Shown piece after piece: positions 35,915-44,963 of a stretch of DNA of 64,000 bases (its first letter is position 1; every line of letters starts with the position of its first letter). This stretch comes from Sabulicella rubraurantiaca. Lineage in GTDB: Bacteria > Pseudomonadota > Alphaproteobacteria > Acetobacterales > Acetobacteraceae. The stretch spans positions 248,001-312,000 of the forward strand of contig NZ_JAFEUU010000002.1 of the NCBI RefSeq assembly GCF_017355885.1. The letters are read 5' to 3'. The notes under the pieces are model-generated. The model did no database searches. It saw nothing but the letters and a program-made list of their open reading frames with translations, and had not been told where the DNA came from. Position numbers and translations under genes: made by a program.

Positions 35915-37050
35915 TCATCCGCCACGTGCGGCCCTGGGGCGGCGCGCCTTGCGACATCGCGCTGGAGGGCGACCGCATCGCCGCCATTACGCCATCCGCC
36001 GCGAAGGGCCCGTCTCTGCTGGCGCTGCCCGGGCTGGTGGAAGGGCATTGCCACCTCGACAAGACATTCTGGGGCCGGCCCTGGTGGCGCAACGAGGTGG
36101 GGCCGCGGCGCGAGGACCGCATCGCCAATGACCGCGTGGCGCGCCGGTCGCTCGACCCACGCCGGGAAGGCCGCGCCCTGGCGGAGGAGCATCTGCGGAA
36201 CGGCACGACGCGGCTGCGCTCCCACGTGGATATCGACGACGATTCCCGGCTGCGCCACGTCGAGGCGCTGCTGGCGCTGCGCGAGGAGATGCGCGGGCGG
36301 GTAGAGATCCAGCTCGTCGCCTTTCCGCAGGCCGCCATTCTCCGCACCCCGGGCTGCGAGGAATGGATGGACGAGGCGCTGCGGATGGGGTGCGACGCGG
36401 TGGGCGGTCTCGACCCCTCCGTCATCGACCGCGACCCGGTGGGGCATCTGGACGCGGTGTTCCACCTCGCCGAGCGGCACGGCAAGCCCGTGGATATCCA
36501 CCTGCACGAGCCGGGCGAGCTGGGCGCCTTCGCGCTGGAACTGGTGGCGGAGCGGACGCGGGCCTTGTCCATGAAGGGGCGCGTCACGGTGAGCCACGCC
36601 TTCGCGATGGGCGAGGTCGCACCCGACCGCGCCGCCGCGCTCTACGCGCTGCTGGCGGAAACGGGGGTTGCGCTCTGCACCTCGGCGCCTGCCTACCGGG
36701 CGACGCCCTCGGTGCGGCGCGCGCGCGAGGCCGGGGTGGTGCTCTTCGCCGGCAACGACAACATCCGCGACGGCTGGAACCCCGCCAATGCGCCGGACAT
36801 GCGCGAGCGGGCCGAAGCGGTGGCGCTGAAGAACGATTTCCGCCGCGACGACGAGGTGGAATGGGCGCTGGAGGCCGTCTCCACCCTCGGCGCGCAAGGC
36901 TGCGGCTTCGCGGATTACGGCTTGGCGCCCGGCGCCCGCGCCGACATCGTGCTGCTGGACGCCGACACGCCGGCCGAGGCGGTGGTGAGCCGCGACCGCC
37001 CCATCCGCGTCATCAGCCACGGACGGGAGATTCCCCTCACCCGCTCCTGA
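35911..37050 (+). CDS. Cytosine-deaminase-like metal-dependent amidohydrolase
   Basis: This 379-residue protein has amidohydrolase metal ligands GLVEGHCHLDKTFWG near residue 47, VDIHLHEPGELGAF near 193, SHAFAMG near 224 and AGNDNIRDGWNP near 278. The HCHLDKT form is typical of CodA-like deaminases and related hydrolases of cyclic amides. The ATG overlaps the PLP-enzyme stop as ATGA, so it ends the six-gene operon. It may open or deaminate a cyclic precursor. Substrate is unknown. Confidence 0.9.
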   Translation: MIIRHVRPWGGAPCDIALEGDRIAAITPSAAKGPSLLALPGLVEGHCHLDKTFWGRPWWRNEVGPRREDRIANDRVARRSLDPRREGRALAEEHLRNGTTRLRSHVDIDDDSRLRHVEALLALREEMRGRVEIQLVAFPQAAILRTPGCEEWMDEALRMGCDAVGGLDPSVIDRDPVGHLDAVFHLAERHGKPVDIHLHEPGELGAFALELVAERTRALSMKGRVTVSHAFAMGEVAPDRAAALYALLAETGVALCTSAPAYRATPSVRRAREAGVVLFAGNDNIRDGWNPANAPDMRERAEAVALKNDFRRDDEVEWALEAVSTLGAQGCGFADYGLAPGARADIVLLDADTPAEAVVSRDRPIRVISHGREIPLTRS

Positions 37051-37173
37051 CGCCTCACCGACCGCTGCCCTCCGGTTGGCGCGCGGGCTTTGCCCGCGCA
37101 ACGGGGCGGAGCGCTCAGGACGAAGCGACGAAGACCGGAGCCCTCGCGAAAATGCGAAGCGTTTTCGTGGGGA

Positions 37174-37596
37174 TCAAATGATCTGGTAGCGCGCCCGCGC
37201 CGCGCGCTCGATGGCGCCGGCGATGAGGCGGTCCAGTTCCAGCCCGATGCGAAGCTGCTGCAGGAAAACCAGCTCGCTCTCCGTCGCCTCGCCATCCGCC
37301 GCCGCCACGTCGCAGGCGAGGAGGTAGGCGGTTTCGCGCAGGCGCATCGGCAGCGCATCGCGGATCAGGTCCAGCGCGCGGTCCAGCCCGTCCCCTGCGG
37401 CCAGGAGCGGCAGGCAGGCCTCCGTCGCCTCGTCCACCTCCTGCGCGTCCACCCCCGCAAAGGCCGGCAGGTCGCGCACCAGCCCGGTCATGCGCCGCAG
37501 CTCGGCCTCGTCGATATGCGCGCCGGACGCCGCCATGAACAGCATGGAACAGAGCAGGGCCTGGTGGGGGGTTAATTGGTCGGGAATGGCGTTCAT
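37174..37596 (-). CDS. TerB-like protein
   Basis: This 140-residue all-helical protein shows the TerB pattern: QALLCSMLFMAASGAHIDEAELRRM with an acidic metal-binding turn, and YLLACDVAAADGEATESELVFLQQLRIGLELD. TerB-fold proteins bind metal and are linked to tellurite resistance or membrane stress, but single-domain members have no proven role. Its ATG overlaps the helicase stop as ATGA, so it is translated with the helicase. Confidence 0.85.
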   Translation of the reverse strand: MNAIPDQLTPHQALLCSMLFMAASGAHIDEAELRRMTGLVRDLPAFAGVDAQEVDEATEACLPLLAAGDGLDRALDLIRDALPMRLRETAYLLACDVAAADGEATESELVFLQQLRIGLELDRLIAGAIERAARARYQII

Positions 37597-40397
37597 CCCG
37601 GATTCTCTCCTCGTTCGGTGCCGTAACCCTCCAACAGAGCGCGAGTTTCACGGATCGCCTCGGCCAGGGGGACGCGGCGCGGCACCACGCCTTCCGGCAG
37701 GGCGGCGAGGACGCGTGACGGGGCGGCGCGGTCCAGCAGGACGAAGACGCCCCGGTCATCGGCGCGGCGCACGAGGCGCCCAAAGGCTTGGCGCAGCCGG
37801 TGCCGCGCCTCGGCATCGTCGTGGTTCTGCGGGTGGCCGCCGGAGAGGTGCAAGCGCCGCTCGCGGTTCAGGATGGTGCGGCGCGGCCAGGGCACGCGGT
37901 CGAAGACCAGGAGGCGCAGGGAGCGGCCGGGCACGTCCACCCCGTCGCGCATGGCATCCGTGCCGAGAAGGCAGGAATCCTCCTCGGCGCGGAAGACGTC
38001 CACCAGCGTCGCATTGTCCATCGCATCCACGTGCTGGGCGTAGAGCGGCAGGCCGGCGGCCTCCAGCGGCGGGGCGATGCGGCGCGCCACCTCGCGCAGT
38101 CGGCGTATGGCGGTGAAGAGGCCGAGGGCCCCGCCCCCCGCCGCCAGGAACAGGTCGCGCATCGCGCCGCTCACTTGCCCGGCCATGCGCGTGTCCACGT
38201 CGGTGACGACGAAGGCGCGGGTGTTGCGCGCGTAGTCGAAGGGGCTGGGCACAGCGGCGCGGATGGCGGGCGCCGGCAGGTGGACGGCGCCGGTGCGCGC
38301 CTCCGCCTCGCGCCAGGCCGCCTCGGGGTCATTGCGGCGGGCAGCGTCGGTGAGGGTGGCGCTGGTGACCAGCAGCCCGTGCGCCGGCGCGGCCACCACC
38401 TGGGCGAAGGGGATGGTCGGGTCCAGCCAGTGCCGGTGCAGCCCGGCATCCCAGTCGCGCCCGTCGCGGCGGTCGAGCTGCAGCCAGTCCACCATCACCG
38501 GGCGCGTGCCCGACTCCGGCGCGGGGGCGGCGAGCGTGCCCAGCATGCCGCGCCACGCGGCGAGCGGACTGAGGGCGCGGCGCTCGATCCCACCCATCGC
38601 GGTTTCCAGCCGGATCCGCTCCCCTGCATCCATCGTGCCGGAATCCTCCTCCTCCAGCCGGGCGCGCAGCCGGTCGCGCAGCGTGGTGAGCGGGGTTTCC
38701 AGCCCTTCCAGCGCCCGGCGCAGGGCGTCGCCGGCCTCGGCCAGCGCCTCGCCGACCGGATGGAGGTCGCATTCGAGGGAATAGACCCCGTCATCCTGCG
38801 GCACCCGCGCCAGCACCTGGGCGCGCACGGCATGAAGGAAGACCTCCGCCGGGTTGGGGGCGAGTGGCGCCTCGTCGCCGATGCGGCTGAACCAGCCGGA
38901 GGTCGGCAGGGCGGTGCGGGCGGCGTGCAGTGCGGCTTCCAGCGGCGGCAGGAGATCAGGGATGTCGCCGGCCAATTCCTCGATGCGGGCGCGCAGCCCC
39001 TTGGCGCGCGAACGCCCACCCTCCGCGCCCAGCAGCCAGCGGCGAAGCTCCAGCGCCTCCACCCCCGACAGTGCAGCGGAAAAGGCGTTGTCCGCGGCGT
39101 CGAAGATGTGGTGCCCCTCGTCGAAGACGAAGCGCGTGGGGCGCCCATCCTCGCCGCCACCGGTGGCGGCCTGCACCATCACCAGCGCGTGGTTCGCCAC
39201 GACGAGGCGGGCGTGGCGGGCACGGCGGATCGAGTGCTCGACGAAGCATTTCTTGTAGTGCGGGCAGGCGGAGCGGATGCACTCGCCGCGCCGGTCGGCG
39301 AAGCCCGCCAGCGTGCCGGGCGGAAAGAGTTCCAGCAGCCAACCCGGGAAGTCCCCGCCCTGGATGTCGCCGTCGCGCGTGGCCGAGGCCCAGCGCGCTA
39401 CGAGGGCGAGCGGCAGCGCCATGCCGCGCATCCCGGCCTGGCCGAGGGATTCATCGAAGTTCAGCAGGCAGAGATAGTTCTCGCGCCCCTTGCGGATGGC
39501 AACGCGGCTGCGCCGCTCCTCCGGGTCGGGGAAGAGCCGCGCGAGCTCGCCGTCGATCTGGCGCTGGAGATTGCGGGTGAAGGTGGACAGCCAGACCGGC
39601 GCACCGTTGCGCTCAGCCCAGAGCGAGGCCGGGGCGATGTAGCCCAGCGTCTTGCCCGTGCCCGTCCCCGCCTCGGCCAGGACAAGCTGCGGCGCGCCTT
39701 CTGCCTCGCGCGGGGCGAAGGCCGCCGCGGCGGCGGAGGCGAAGTCGGCCTGTTGCGGACGCTGCTCGGCGACGCTGCCCAGCATCTCCGCGAGGCGGCG
39801 GCGGGCATCGGCCGGGGAGACGGCGTGCGAAGCAGGGGGCGGCGGTGGGCCGGTCTCCTCCCATTCCGGCAGGCGGCGCCAGACTTTCAGCGCGTCGCGT
39901 GTCGCCTTCATTCCGGTCTGGCCGAGGGCGGCCAGCACGCTTTCCGCCCAAGGCCAGGCGATGGCGTCGCGCAGATGCGCGGCGATGGCGGCAGCGCCTC
40001 GCCCGGCCTCCGTCCCTGCGAGGCGCGACAGGCGGCGCAGCAGCGCCCCGGCGAGTTCGGGCAGCAGGATGGCGGCTGCCTCGTCATCCGCCGGCACGGG
40101 CAGGTCCAGCGCCAGTGCGAGGCCGCGTGGGGTCGGTGGCGCGGGCTCGGCCGGGCAGACGAAGGCGAAGAGCTCCAGCAGGTCCAGCGCCTCCTCGAAA
40201 GGCGGGAGGTCGAGGCGGCGCGCCGTGGCCGGCGCGTGGACCAGCAGCGGCGCGGCCTGTTCCGCCAGGGCATGGGCGACCGAAGCCGCCCCCAGCACGC
40301 GGACCTCCCCTTCCGTGGAGAGGAGGGTGGCACGGCCAAAGGCGGCAACAAGGGAAGGCGCCTCGGGCAGAAGGAGGCGGGGGGCGGGAGATGCCAT
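37593..40397 (-). CDS. DinG-like ATP-dependent DNA helicase with iron-sulfur cluster
   Basis: This is a 934-residue XPD/DinG-type superfamily 2 helicase. Walker A is AEAGTGTGKT at residues 241-250. Four cysteines at 310, 373, 378 and 384 (YLC and GECIRSACPHYKKCF) match the 4Fe-4S cluster site. The DEAH-type box is FDEGHHIFDAADN near residue 425. C-terminal motifs include TSATLT, LLGTDAMRDGVDVPG and RHRLRQAFGRLVRR. An N-terminal region of about 200 residues precedes the helicase core; its first part resembles an exonuclease-like or accessory domain but I see no catalytic set. It probably unwinds R-loops or damaged forks. TerB-like gene is coupled downstream. Confidence 0.92.
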   Translation of the reverse strand: MASPAPRLLLPEAPSLVAAFGRATLLSTEGEVRVLGAASVAHALAEQAAPLLVHAPATARRLDLPPFEEALDLLELFAFVCPAEPAPPTPRGLALALDLPVPADDEAAAILLPELAGALLRRLSRLAGTEAGRGAAAIAAHLRDAIAWPWAESVLAALGQTGMKATRDALKVWRRLPEWEETGPPPPPASHAVSPADARRRLAEMLGSVAEQRPQQADFASAAAAAFAPREAEGAPQLVLAEAGTGTGKTLGYIAPASLWAERNGAPVWLSTFTRNLQRQIDGELARLFPDPEERRSRVAIRKGRENYLCLLNFDESLGQAGMRGMALPLALVARWASATRDGDIQGGDFPGWLLELFPPGTLAGFADRRGECIRSACPHYKKCFVEHSIRRARHARLVVANHALVMVQAATGGGEDGRPTRFVFDEGHHIFDAADNAFSAALSGVEALELRRWLLGAEGGRSRAKGLRARIEELAGDIPDLLPPLEAALHAARTALPTSGWFSRIGDEAPLAPNPAEVFLHAVRAQVLARVPQDDGVYSLECDLHPVGEALAEAGDALRRALEGLETPLTTLRDRLRARLEEEDSGTMDAGERIRLETAMGGIERRALSPLAAWRGMLGTLAAPAPESGTRPVMVDWLQLDRRDGRDWDAGLHRHWLDPTIPFAQVVAAPAHGLLVTSATLTDAARRNDPEAAWREAEARTGAVHLPAPAIRAAVPSPFDYARNTRAFVVTDVDTRMAGQVSGAMRDLFLAAGGGALGLFTAIRRLREVARRIAPPLEAAGLPLYAQHVDAMDNATLVDVFRAEEDSCLLGTDAMRDGVDVPGRSLRLLVFDRVPWPRRTILNRERRLHLSGGHPQNHDDAEARHRLRQAFGRLVRRADDRGVFVLLDRAAPSRVLAALPEGVVPRRVPLAEAIRETRALLEGYGTERGENPG

Positions 40398-40484
40398 GGA
40401 GCCGGGGTTATGCGCCGCGCCAACCGGGCGGCCAAGCCAGGCGTTGCTCGCGGACCGTATTCGTTTTCATTGAAAGGCCGCGCC

Positions 40485-40994
40485 ATGGCTTCGAGCATCC
40501 AGGAAACCTATGTCACCGGGCTGAAGAATGCCCATGCCTTGGAAACCCAGGCGGTCCAGCTCCTGTCCCGCCAGCTGGAGCGGATTGAATCCTATCCCGA
40601 GATGGCGGCGAAGATCCGCGAGCATCTGGCCGAGAGCGAGGAGCAGGCGAAGCGGCTGGAGCAGCTGCTGGAGCGGCACGGCACCAGCCATTCCATGCTG
40701 AAGGACTTCGTCACCGGGCTGACTGGCAACGTGGCCGCCCTGGCCCATGCGCCGATGCAGGACGAGGTGATCAAGAACACCTTCGCCAACTTCGCCTTCG
40801 AGCATTTCGAGATCGCGGCCTATCGCTCGCTGATCGCGCTGGCCCAGGCGGCGGGCGACAACCAGGCCATCCCGGTGCTGCAGCAGAGCCTCGCCGAGGA
40901 AGAGAAGACTGCGCAGTGGATCGGCGAGCGCATCGAGAAGATCACGCTCGAATACGCGCAGCGCGAGGCGGCAGGGATGAAGGCGGGGATCTGA
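40485..40994 (+). CDS. Ferritin-like YciE/YciF family protein (DUF892)
   Basis: This 169-residue protein is a four-helix bundle with carboxylates in the right places: YVTGLKNAHALETQAVQLLSRQ, HLAESEEQAKRLEQLL, NFAFEHFEIAAYRSL and SLAEEEKTAQWIGERI. DUF892 proteins are ferritin-like and are often induced by stress or osmotic shock. It is monocistronic, divergent from the helicase with 87 bp between them. Start ATG 40485 has AAAGG upstream. Confidence 0.87.
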   Translation: MASSIQETYVTGLKNAHALETQAVQLLSRQLERIESYPEMAAKIREHLAESEEQAKRLEQLLERHGTSHSMLKDFVTGLTGNVAALAHAPMQDEVIKNTFANFAFEHFEIAAYRSLIALAQAAGDNQAIPVLQQSLAEEEKTAQWIGERIEKITLEYAQREAAGMKAGI

Positions 40995-41016
40995 TCCCCC
41001 GCCTTTGGGCGCGGCG

Positions 41017-41409
41017 TCAGCGGCAGATGCAGGCGACGGAGGAGATCCGGTCGTTCCATTGGCCGCCGAAATAGGAGACGTTCCAGCCGGTGTCCCTACC
41101 GTGCCACTCCGCCGAGCGGCCCTGGCCTTCGGCATGTTCCCAGATGCGCAATGTGCAGCGTGGAGGGACATAGGCCGAGGAGATCGAGTCGTTGCGGCTG
41201 GGTCGGTAGCTCCACGCATTGCTGCTGACCCGGCCCGGATTGTTGAAGCTGACCCGGTCGCCGTTGGCGATCCGGAGCCTTCTCCCCTGCATGTCCCGGT
41301 GCTCATACAGCTCGCAATAAGCCTGACGGTATTCTCCGGTCCGGAGGCCTTGCGCGAAGGCAGGCGCGGCAACGAGAAGCAGGGCGATTATGGCGGATGC
41401 ACGAAGCAT
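41017..41409 (-). CDS. Secreted beta/gamma-crystallin-like protein (peptidase inhibitor I36 type)
   Basis: This 130-residue protein has a signal peptide (LRASAIIALLLVAAPAFAQ) that sets the start at 41409. The mature part carries crystallin-like repeats: CELYEHRDMQGRRLRI...NDSISSAYV and CTLRIWEHAEGQGRSAEW...WNDRISSVAC. Each has the Tyr-xxx-Gly corner and the N/D-x-S-S calcium-site pattern. Four cysteines are present. It is likely an exported calcium-binding or inhibitor protein of unknown target. Confidence 0.72.
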   Translation of the reverse strand: MLRASAIIALLLVAAPAFAQGLRTGEYRQAYCELYEHRDMQGRRLRIANGDRVSFNNPGRVSSNAWSYRPSRNDSISSAYVPPRCTLRIWEHAEGQGRSAEWHGRDTGWNVSYFGGQWNDRISSVACICR

Positions 41410-41474
41410 GGGGCTTCTCCCTAGAGAAGGCGGCACCCGGCCCATGCATCCTCATTTCGTGCCCTAGCATCCTG

Positions 41475-42275
41475 TCAAGCGGAATCCGGCGAAGGGAGCG
41501 AGGGCGCTGCCGCCACCTCCTCCCGCGCCACCCCTGCCTCCTCCAGCACGGCCCAGGCTTCCGCCGCGTTCGCGACGAAGCTCACCAGGTCGATATCCTC
41601 CGGCGAGATCACGCCCGCCTCGACCAGCGCCTCCCAGTTGATGATCCGGCGCCAGTATTCCGCATCCACCAGAACGATGGGCGTGGGCCGCATGCGACCG
41701 GTCTGGCGGAGGGTCAGCAGCTCGAACAACTCGTCCAGCGTTCCGAAGCCGCCGGGGAACACCACAAGCGCGTTCGCCCGCATCGCCAGGTGGAACTTGC
41801 GGATGGCGAAGTAGTGGAACTGGAAGGTGAGGTCCGGCGTGGTGTAGCGGTTGGGCGCCTGCTCGTGCGGCAGGCGGATGTTGAAGCCGACCGAAGGCGC
41901 ACCGGCCTCACGCGCGCCGCGGCTTGCCGCTTCCATGATGCCGGGGCCGCCACCCGTCGCGATCACGTTGTCGCGCACCCCATCGCTGTTGCGCAGCGCG
42001 CCGCCGCGTTCCGACGCGATCCGTCCGAAGCGCCGGGCCTCCTCGTACCAGGCCGCATGGCCGCCGGTTCCGCCCTCCCGCACGCGAGCGCCGCCGAACA
42101 CCACGATGGTGGAGCGCACGCCCCAGGCCAGCAGGGCCTCCTCCGTCTTCTTGTACTCCATCTGCAGGCGCATCCCGCGCATGGAGTCTCCCAGCAGGAA
42201 GTCGCGGTCGAACATCGCGAGGCGGTAGCTGGGGCCGGGCCGTGAAGGGCGGGCGGGACGGGGCTTTCGTGACAT
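41475..42275 (-). CDS. LOG family protein (TIGR00730-like, cytokinin riboside phosphoribohydrolase type)
   Basis: The protein has 266 residues with the family's two signature motifs: GGGPGIMEAASRGA near residue 105 and the phosphate-binding PGGFGTLDELFELLTLRQTG near 172. The key Arg in the LRQTGR stretch is also present. LOG proteins hydrolyse nucleoside monophosphates at the base. ATG at 42275 is preferred over GTG at 42281 because AAGGGAG is placed well for it. It is oriented away from the tRNA gene and marks the left flank of the integrated element. Confidence 0.9.
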   Translation of the reverse strand: MSRKPRPARPSRPGPSYRLAMFDRDFLLGDSMRGMRLQMEYKKTEEALLAWGVRSTIVVFGGARVREGGTGGHAAWYEEARRFGRIASERGGALRNSDGVRDNVIATGGGPGIMEAASRGAREAGAPSVGFNIRLPHEQAPNRYTTPDLTFQFHYFAIRKFHLAMRANALVVFPGGFGTLDELFELLTLRQTGRMRPTPIVLVDAEYWRRIINWEALVEAGVISPEDIDLVSFVANAAEAWAVLEEAGVAREEVAAAPSLPSPDSA

Positions 42276-42452
42276 GGACACTCCCTTGGCGGTGGCGCGG
42301 TGTCACCGCCGCACCGATCGAACGCGCAGGGAGGGCGTGGGTGGGCCTTCGGATGGGACCGGCTACTTGGTCACTGAGATCAGTTCTGGCGGGGAGGGTT
42401 TTCCTGGCCGCTTTCGCCCCGACCGGGCGGTGTGGTATGGGCCTGAGCGGGC

Positions 42453-42529
42453 GTCTCCGTAGCTCAGCAGGATAGAGCACCAGATTCCTAATCTGGGGGC
42501 CGTGGGTTCGAATCCCGCCGGGGACACCA
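42453..42529 (+). tRNA. tRNA-Arg (anticodon CCT), element attachment site
   Basis: This 77-base gene folds as a standard cloverleaf. The acceptor stem pairs GTCTCCG with CGGGGAC (one G-U), the D stem is GCTC/GAGC, the anticodon stem CCAGA/TCTGG encloses TTCCTAA (anticodon CCT, reading AGG), and the T arm carries GTTCGAATC. The 3' CCA is encoded. The last 17 bases are duplicated at 50421, showing that the gene is the integration site of the downstream element and was left intact. Confidence 0.97.
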
Positions 42530-42532
42530 TCT
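42513..42532. repeat. attL: left 20-bp direct repeat of the integrated element
   Basis: The sequence TCCCGCCGGGGACACCATCT covers the 3' end of tRNA-Arg(CCT) plus three downstream bases. An identical copy lies at 50421-50440. The bases on either side differ between the copies, so the repeat is exactly bounded. This is the pattern left by tyrosine-integrase recombination into a tRNA gene. Confidence 0.93.
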
Positions 42533-42630
42533 CCTAAAAACTGAGCAATTTCAGTCGATTACAGGGCAGGTTTGCGAATAGGTGTAGCCTTGCGTTACAC
42601 CCCTAGCGTTACATCTGGACCCGCTAGCCG

Positions 42631-44172
42631 ATGCCTCATCGCCTGCTCCGTCGCGGCCTCACTTGGTACGTTCGATATGCCGTGCCGAAGGACCGATGGC
42701 GCGACGTAGGGCGGATCGAGAAGGCGGCTGGAGGTGAGCGGAGAGAGATCGTCCGCACGCTGAGCACTTCCGATCATCGCGTGGCGGAAAGCCGTCGAGA
42801 CACCGCGGTCGCCGCCATCGTCTCTAACCTCAATCGCCGGCTGGAACACGCAGGCTTAGCCCCACTGACCGACTGGAAGGCGGATTGGGCTGACCGTGCC
42901 GAGTCCCGCCGTATCACTCTGGAGAGTGCCAGGGGCTTCCTGACGGAAAACGAGTTGATGGCGGGGTATGAGGAAGGCGAGACGCCACGCGACCGGGTGC
43001 TAGATGACATTCGAGAGGATGCCACGAAGCTGGCCCATCAGGTCGGCGCAGAGGCGGCTAATGCATTCTTTGCGGCTGCCACTGGAAAGTCCGCCAGCGT
43101 TGGCGTCGTGGCTGATGACTGGTTGGCGGACCTGGAGAAGCGTCGGACACGCCCGAAGGCACTGACGGGACACCGTGCGGCCTTGGCGCTGCTTGCGGCC
43201 TTCCTCAAAGAGCGCCACCACATGCCCAGCCTACGAGCTACGCCCTTCGCCCTGGTGACGCCTCGCGTTGCCGCCGAGTTTGTGGATTGGCGTGGCTCCC
43301 AGCCCTCCAGCAAGCGCGCTGGGAAGACCGTGAGTGCCGCAGCGATCCGCCGTGAGTTGTCCACCTTCCGGGGCGTATGGACCCGCGCACGGACCCGTGA
43401 GGAGACGACGCTGGACCCCTGGCGTGAGGTGTCTCCTCCCCTGCCCAGCCGCCATGCCGACACAGAGGACGATGACGCCACGAAGCGTCCCTACAGCCTG
43501 GAGGAACTGCTGGCCTTCTTTGCGGCTCCCCTGGAGGCATGGGCACCAAGCGGCAAGGGGTACGGCACCGCACTCCGGGATGCTGCCGCACTAGCGGTCC
43601 TAACCGGGTGCCGCATGAGCGAGGTGGCAGGGCTGGAGGTTCGCGACGTGTCAGCCGGGAGGGACGCCTTCACCATACGCCGCGGGAAGTCCGCCAACGC
43701 AGCGCGAGAGGTGCCCCTAGGAGAGACCGCACGGATGGTCCTGCGGGCGCGTATGGCGAAGCTGCCGAATGACGCCCCGCCCTCAAGCTCGCTGTGGCCC
43801 GAAGTTCCATCCGCCGAGAAGGGAAAACTCATGTCTGCCCGCTTCCCGGCCATCCGGCGTCGCATCATGCAGGACGCTGGGCTGGACGTTCCGCTCCACG
43901 CGACTGACTTTCACAGCTTCCGCCGGACGTTCGCGCAGTTCGGGCGAGATGCCATGAACGAAGGCGGGGGAGAGGTGACCGAGAGTTTGCTGGGGGCGCT
44001 CATGGGACACCGCGAGCGGACCTTGGCGCTGCGGACCTACGCACCGGGCGTGTTGCAACGGCACCTGGAGCGCGCCGTAGCGGCCATCGAACAGCAGGGC
44101 ATCCCGGCTGCGCTGCGAGAGGCACTGCGGGAACGGTATGGGGGGGCGCTAGTGGTTGAAGCACCAGGCTGA
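42631..44172 (+). CDS. Tyrosine-type site-specific integrase
   Basis: This 513-residue recombinase has an N-terminal arm and SAM-like domain (residues about 1-270) and a C-terminal catalytic domain. The catalytic set is complete: Arg328 in TGCRMSEVAGLEV, the beta-strand Lys near 353 in IRRGKSANA, His428-x-x-Arg431 in DFHSFRRTF, His460 in MGHRERTL and the nucleophile Tyr470 in LRTYAP. The opening RRGLTWYVRYAVP is the DUF6538-type N-terminus. It reads away from the tRNA attachment site and would catalyse integration and excision of the element. Start ATG 42631. Confidence 0.95.
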   Translation: MPHRLLRRGLTWYVRYAVPKDRWRDVGRIEKAAGGERREIVRTLSTSDHRVAESRRDTAVAAIVSNLNRRLEHAGLAPLTDWKADWADRAESRRITLESARGFLTENELMAGYEEGETPRDRVLDDIREDATKLAHQVGAEAANAFFAAATGKSASVGVVADDWLADLEKRRTRPKALTGHRAALALLAAFLKERHHMPSLRATPFALVTPRVAAEFVDWRGSQPSSKRAGKTVSAAAIRRELSTFRGVWTRARTREETTLDPWREVSPPLPSRHADTEDDDATKRPYSLEELLAFFAAPLEAWAPSGKGYGTALRDAAALAVLTGCRMSEVAGLEVRDVSAGRDAFTIRRGKSANAAREVPLGETARMVLRARMAKLPNDAPPSSSLWPEVPSAEKGKLMSARFPAIRRRIMQDAGLDVPLHATDFHSFRRTFAQFGRDAMNEGGGEVTESLLGALMGHRERTLALRTYAPGVLQRHLERAVAAIEQQGIPAALREALRERYGGALVVEAPG

Positions 44173-44246
44173 ACCTTCCGCCAGATGCTTTGACTCGGGT
44201 TCAGACCCAGGGTCCGCGGCGCCGCCACCACTAGCCCGTTATGAAC

Positions 44247-44687
44247 TTAAGGCCGGGAGCCTTGGCTTGCTTGTGCCGTCAGGAGGCGAAGCAAGAGTTT
44301 CTGAACATCCCGCCCCGCGAGTGGCTTGGGGATCAGCGGCCAGTCAGGAAAGCGCAACCGCGTGGCGTCAAGGCGCTCGCCGGTTGCGAGTACCGTTGGC
44401 ACGTTCCGGCGCCTGAGTTCCGCAAGCAACTCCCTATGGCCCTGCTCGTCAGCAATATCGGCATCCACGAGTGCCGCTGCGGGGTTGCGCTGCGCAATCT
44501 CTGTGAGGGCGTCTTTAACATGCAGGCAGGGACCGACTACCTCAAAGCCCTGCCCAACTAGGCGACTTGCGATGAAGGCTCCAATAACCGGCAAACCTTC
44601 CAATATAAGAATACGGCTTTCAGACAGTTCAACCCTGCCAGCCTCCAAGTCAAAGTCGCGCCACTGTGAGGACTGACTACCATCCAT
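44247..44687 (-). CDS. Orphan receiver-domain (response-regulator-like) protein
   Basis: This 146-residue protein consists of a single CheY-like receiver after about 25 residues. SRILILEGLPVIGAFIASRLV is beta1/alpha1, AALVDADIADEQGHREL holds the phosphoacceptor Asp, VPTVLATGE is beta4 and PLIPKPLAGRD gives the conserved Lys. The acidic pair usually found after beta1 is Glu-Gly here, so magnesium binding may be altered. No output domain or kinase gene is present in the element. ATG 44687 is chosen over GTG 44732 because GGAG is well placed. The role is unknown; it could intercept a host phosphorelay. Confidence 0.75.
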   Translation of the reverse strand: MDGSQSSQWRDFDLEAGRVELSESRILILEGLPVIGAFIASRLVGQGFEVVGPCLHVKDALTEIAQRNPAAALVDADIADEQGHRELLAELRRRNVPTVLATGERLDATRLRFPDWPLIPKPLAGRDVQKLLLRLLTAQASQGSRP

Positions 44688-44963
44688 AGGCTGAACTCCG
44701 TGATACCTAAGCGTATAAGTCGACTTCTCCACTAGGAACCTCAGCGTTCACACTTGAATGCAGAACTTCTGCGCGGCGTGATTGTTTTCAGAGCCTGCAA
44801 CTCATCGGCCAGAGGGTCAACCAGCCGGACAGCGTGGCGCTGGGCTTGCTGCATCGGTGTGTAGGTTTGATGGGAGAGCCTCCAGGCGCCCTAGCGCGAA
44901 TTGGCCAGCCTTCCCTAATTGCGGGGCGGGCAGCAGACTCACCTTTCAACCGGGAGCCACGCC

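Noticed and set aside
37788-40994. A 1068-codon open frame opposite the DinG-like helicase
   Set aside because: It is the mirror of a gene with clear helicase motifs; its product is His/Arg/Gln-rich with no domain. High GC content keeps antisense frames open. Only its last 169 codons (from 40485) are a real gene.
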